Assembly: GCA_964385645.1 (NCBI GenBank)
Contig: CAYLPT010000111.1
Location: 1-14,673 of the forward strand
DNA: 14,673 bases
Direction of reading: 5' to 3'
Source of the DNA: CAYLPT01 sp964385645
GTDB lineage: Bacteria > Armatimonadota > Hebobacteria > Hebobacterales > Hebobacteraceae
Part shown: positions 13,750-14,673 of the stretch, one piece after another
Numbering within the stretch: the stretch's first letter is position 1
Layout: every line of letters starts with the position of its first letter
Made by a program: the position numbers and the translations under genes
Notes under the pieces: generated by a model
Told to the model about the DNA's origin: nothing
The model's database searches: none
What the model saw: the letters and a program-made list of their open reading frames with translations, nothing else

Positions 13750-14673
13750 TCACCCCTCCTCCAGCAGCCGCGCCGCCGTCGCCGCCATCATCGCCGCGCC
13801 GATGGGCAGCACCCGCCGATCGTCGAAGTCGAACCGTGAGCTGTGCCCCGGGGAGATGAAGCCCTTCTCCTCATCCTGGACGCCCAGGCGGAACATCGCC
13901 CCCGGCACCCCCGCCAGCACGAAGTACGCGAAGTCCTCTCCGCCCAGGTTAGGCTTCGGCACCTCCACCACTCTCTCCGGCCCCAGCATCGCCGCCGCCT
14001 CCTCCTGCACCACATCCAGCACCCCGTCGTCGTTCACCAGCGGCGGATACCCCTCCCGCTGGATCTCCACCCGGAGCCTACCCCCCATCGCACCCACGAG
14101 CTTACGCAGGTCCCGCCGCAGAAACCCCAGCACCGCCTCCCGCCCCTCCGGCTCGAGCGACCGGATGGTGCCGATCAGCTCCAGCTCGTCAGCGAGGACG
14201 TTGGCGCGGGTCCCGCCCCGGATGATCCCGAAGGTCACCAGCTTCCGGTCCACCGCATTCGTGTGCCGGGCGACGAACTGCTGCACGGCCACCAGCGCCT
14301 GGCTCGCCACCGCGATCGCGTCCACCCCCTGGTCCGGCCGCGCCGCGTGCGCGGCGCGGCCTCGCACCACCAAGCGCACGTCCTCGGTCTGCGCGGTGTC
14401 GTAGCCCCGCCGGATCCCCACCGCGCCCGCCGGGACCTCGGTCGCCACGTGCAGCGCGGCGATGGCCCCCAGCCGGGGCCGCTCCAGGACCCCATCGGCG
14501 ATCATGTGTCGCGCGCCCCCAGCCCCCTCCTCCCCGGGCTGGAAGATGAGCTTGACATTCCCCGCCAGCCGGCCGCGCATCTCACACAACAGCGCCGCCG
14601 CCCCAAGCAGGCACGCGACGTGACCGTCGTGCCCGCACGCGTGCATCAGCCCCGGGCGGCGCGACCGGTACGG
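13750..14673 (-). CDS. M20D-family metallo-amidohydrolase, N-terminus missing
   Basis: The frame runs off the right edge, so about the first quarter of a typical 390-400 residue protein is absent. The window begins with PYRSRRPGLMHACGHDGHVA, whose Cys and His are metal ligands of the M20D (hippurate hydrolase / N-acyl-amino-acid amidohydrolase) group. Further ligands follow: Glu in FQPGEEGAGG, His in IAALHVA and the late His in SPGHSSRFDFDD. The dimerisation domain lies between, with the typical RGRAAHAARPDQGVDAI and GIIRGGTRANVLAD. These cytoplasmic di-metal enzymes remove acyl groups from N-acylated amino acids or similar amides. The M20 gene is convergent with the mutarotase gene. Family certain; substrate not determined. 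Confidence 0.93.
   Translation of the reverse strand, partial: PYRSRRPGLMHACGHDGHVACLLGAAALLCEMRGRLAGNVKLIFQPGEEGAGGARHMIADGVLERPRLGAIAALHVATEVPAGAVGIRRGYDTAQTEDVRLVVRGRAAHAARPDQGVDAIAVASQALVAVQQFVARHTNAVDRKLVTFGIIRGGTRANVLADELELIGTIRSLEPEGREAVLGFLRRDLRKLVGAMGGRLRVEIQREGYPPLVNDDGVLDVVQEEAAAMLGPERVVEVPKPNLGGEDFAYFVLAGVPGAMFRLGVQDEEKGFISPGHSSRFDFDDRRVLPIGAAMMAATAARLLEEG

Noticed and set aside
13613..14404. A 263-residue plus-strand open frame rich in Ser/Arg
   Set aside because: Mostly antisense to the M20 gene, with low-complexity composition and no ribosome binding site.
1..14673. CRISPR arrays, tRNA or rRNA genes, insertion sequences
   Set aside because: No regularly spaced repeats, cloverleaf-like sequences or transposase motifs were seen on either strand.

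Overview
This is a GC-rich bacterial chromosomal fragment with strong GGAGG-type ribosome binding sites, short intergenic gaps and frequent strand switches. No rRNA, tRNA, CRISPR array, transposase or phage gene was seen. The gene content (DUF6785-type membrane protein, GH101-like hydrolase, paired amidohydrolases, KY-type transglutaminase-like protein, AP-endonuclease-fold sugar isomerase, RbsD/FucU mutarotase) resembles uncultivated heterotrophs of the Armatimonadota / Planctomycetota / Lentisphaerota kind. That placement is inference from gene content, not from a marker gene.

Layout. (1) 1-2174, plus strand: the 3' end of a YgjP/DUF45-type zinc metallopeptidase, then a 617-residue protein with a C-terminal HEPN-like RNQLVH motif. 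This pair looks like the edge of a defence island; YgjP-like genes often accompany type I restriction-modification operons, which would lie off the left edge. (2) 2175-2700: a poorly coding stretch with two inverted repeats and a possible small minus-strand ORF. (3) 2701-6569, minus strand: a GH101/GH129-like hydrolase followed by a polytopic DUF6785 membrane protein, probably one transcription unit. (4) 6698-8256, plus strand, divergent from block 3: two overlapping amidohydrolase-fold genes. The first has lost most metal ligands and the second keeps them all. (5) 8265-10777, minus strand: a nitrilase-superfamily amidase and a secreted KY-type transglutaminase-like protein. (6) 11010-11756, plus: a QueG-like iron-sulfur protein. 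(7) 11879-12643, minus: a sugar phosphate isomerase/epimerase-like TIM barrel. (8) 13036-13473, plus: a FucU/RbsD mutarotase. (9) 13750 to the right edge, minus: an M20D amidohydrolase lacking its N-terminus.

How the genes may work together: regions 3-9 read as a catabolic neighbourhood for a glycosylated or amide-containing compound. It offers possible uptake (DUF6785), glycoside cleavage (GH101-like), ring or amide hydrolysis (amidohydrolases, nitrilase, M20) and sugar interconversion (isomerase, mutarotase). This is inference from co-location; the substrate cannot be read from the sequence. The most interesting points are the degenerate/intact amidohydrolase pair joined by an ATGA overlap, and the HEPN protein beside the YgjP-like peptidase.
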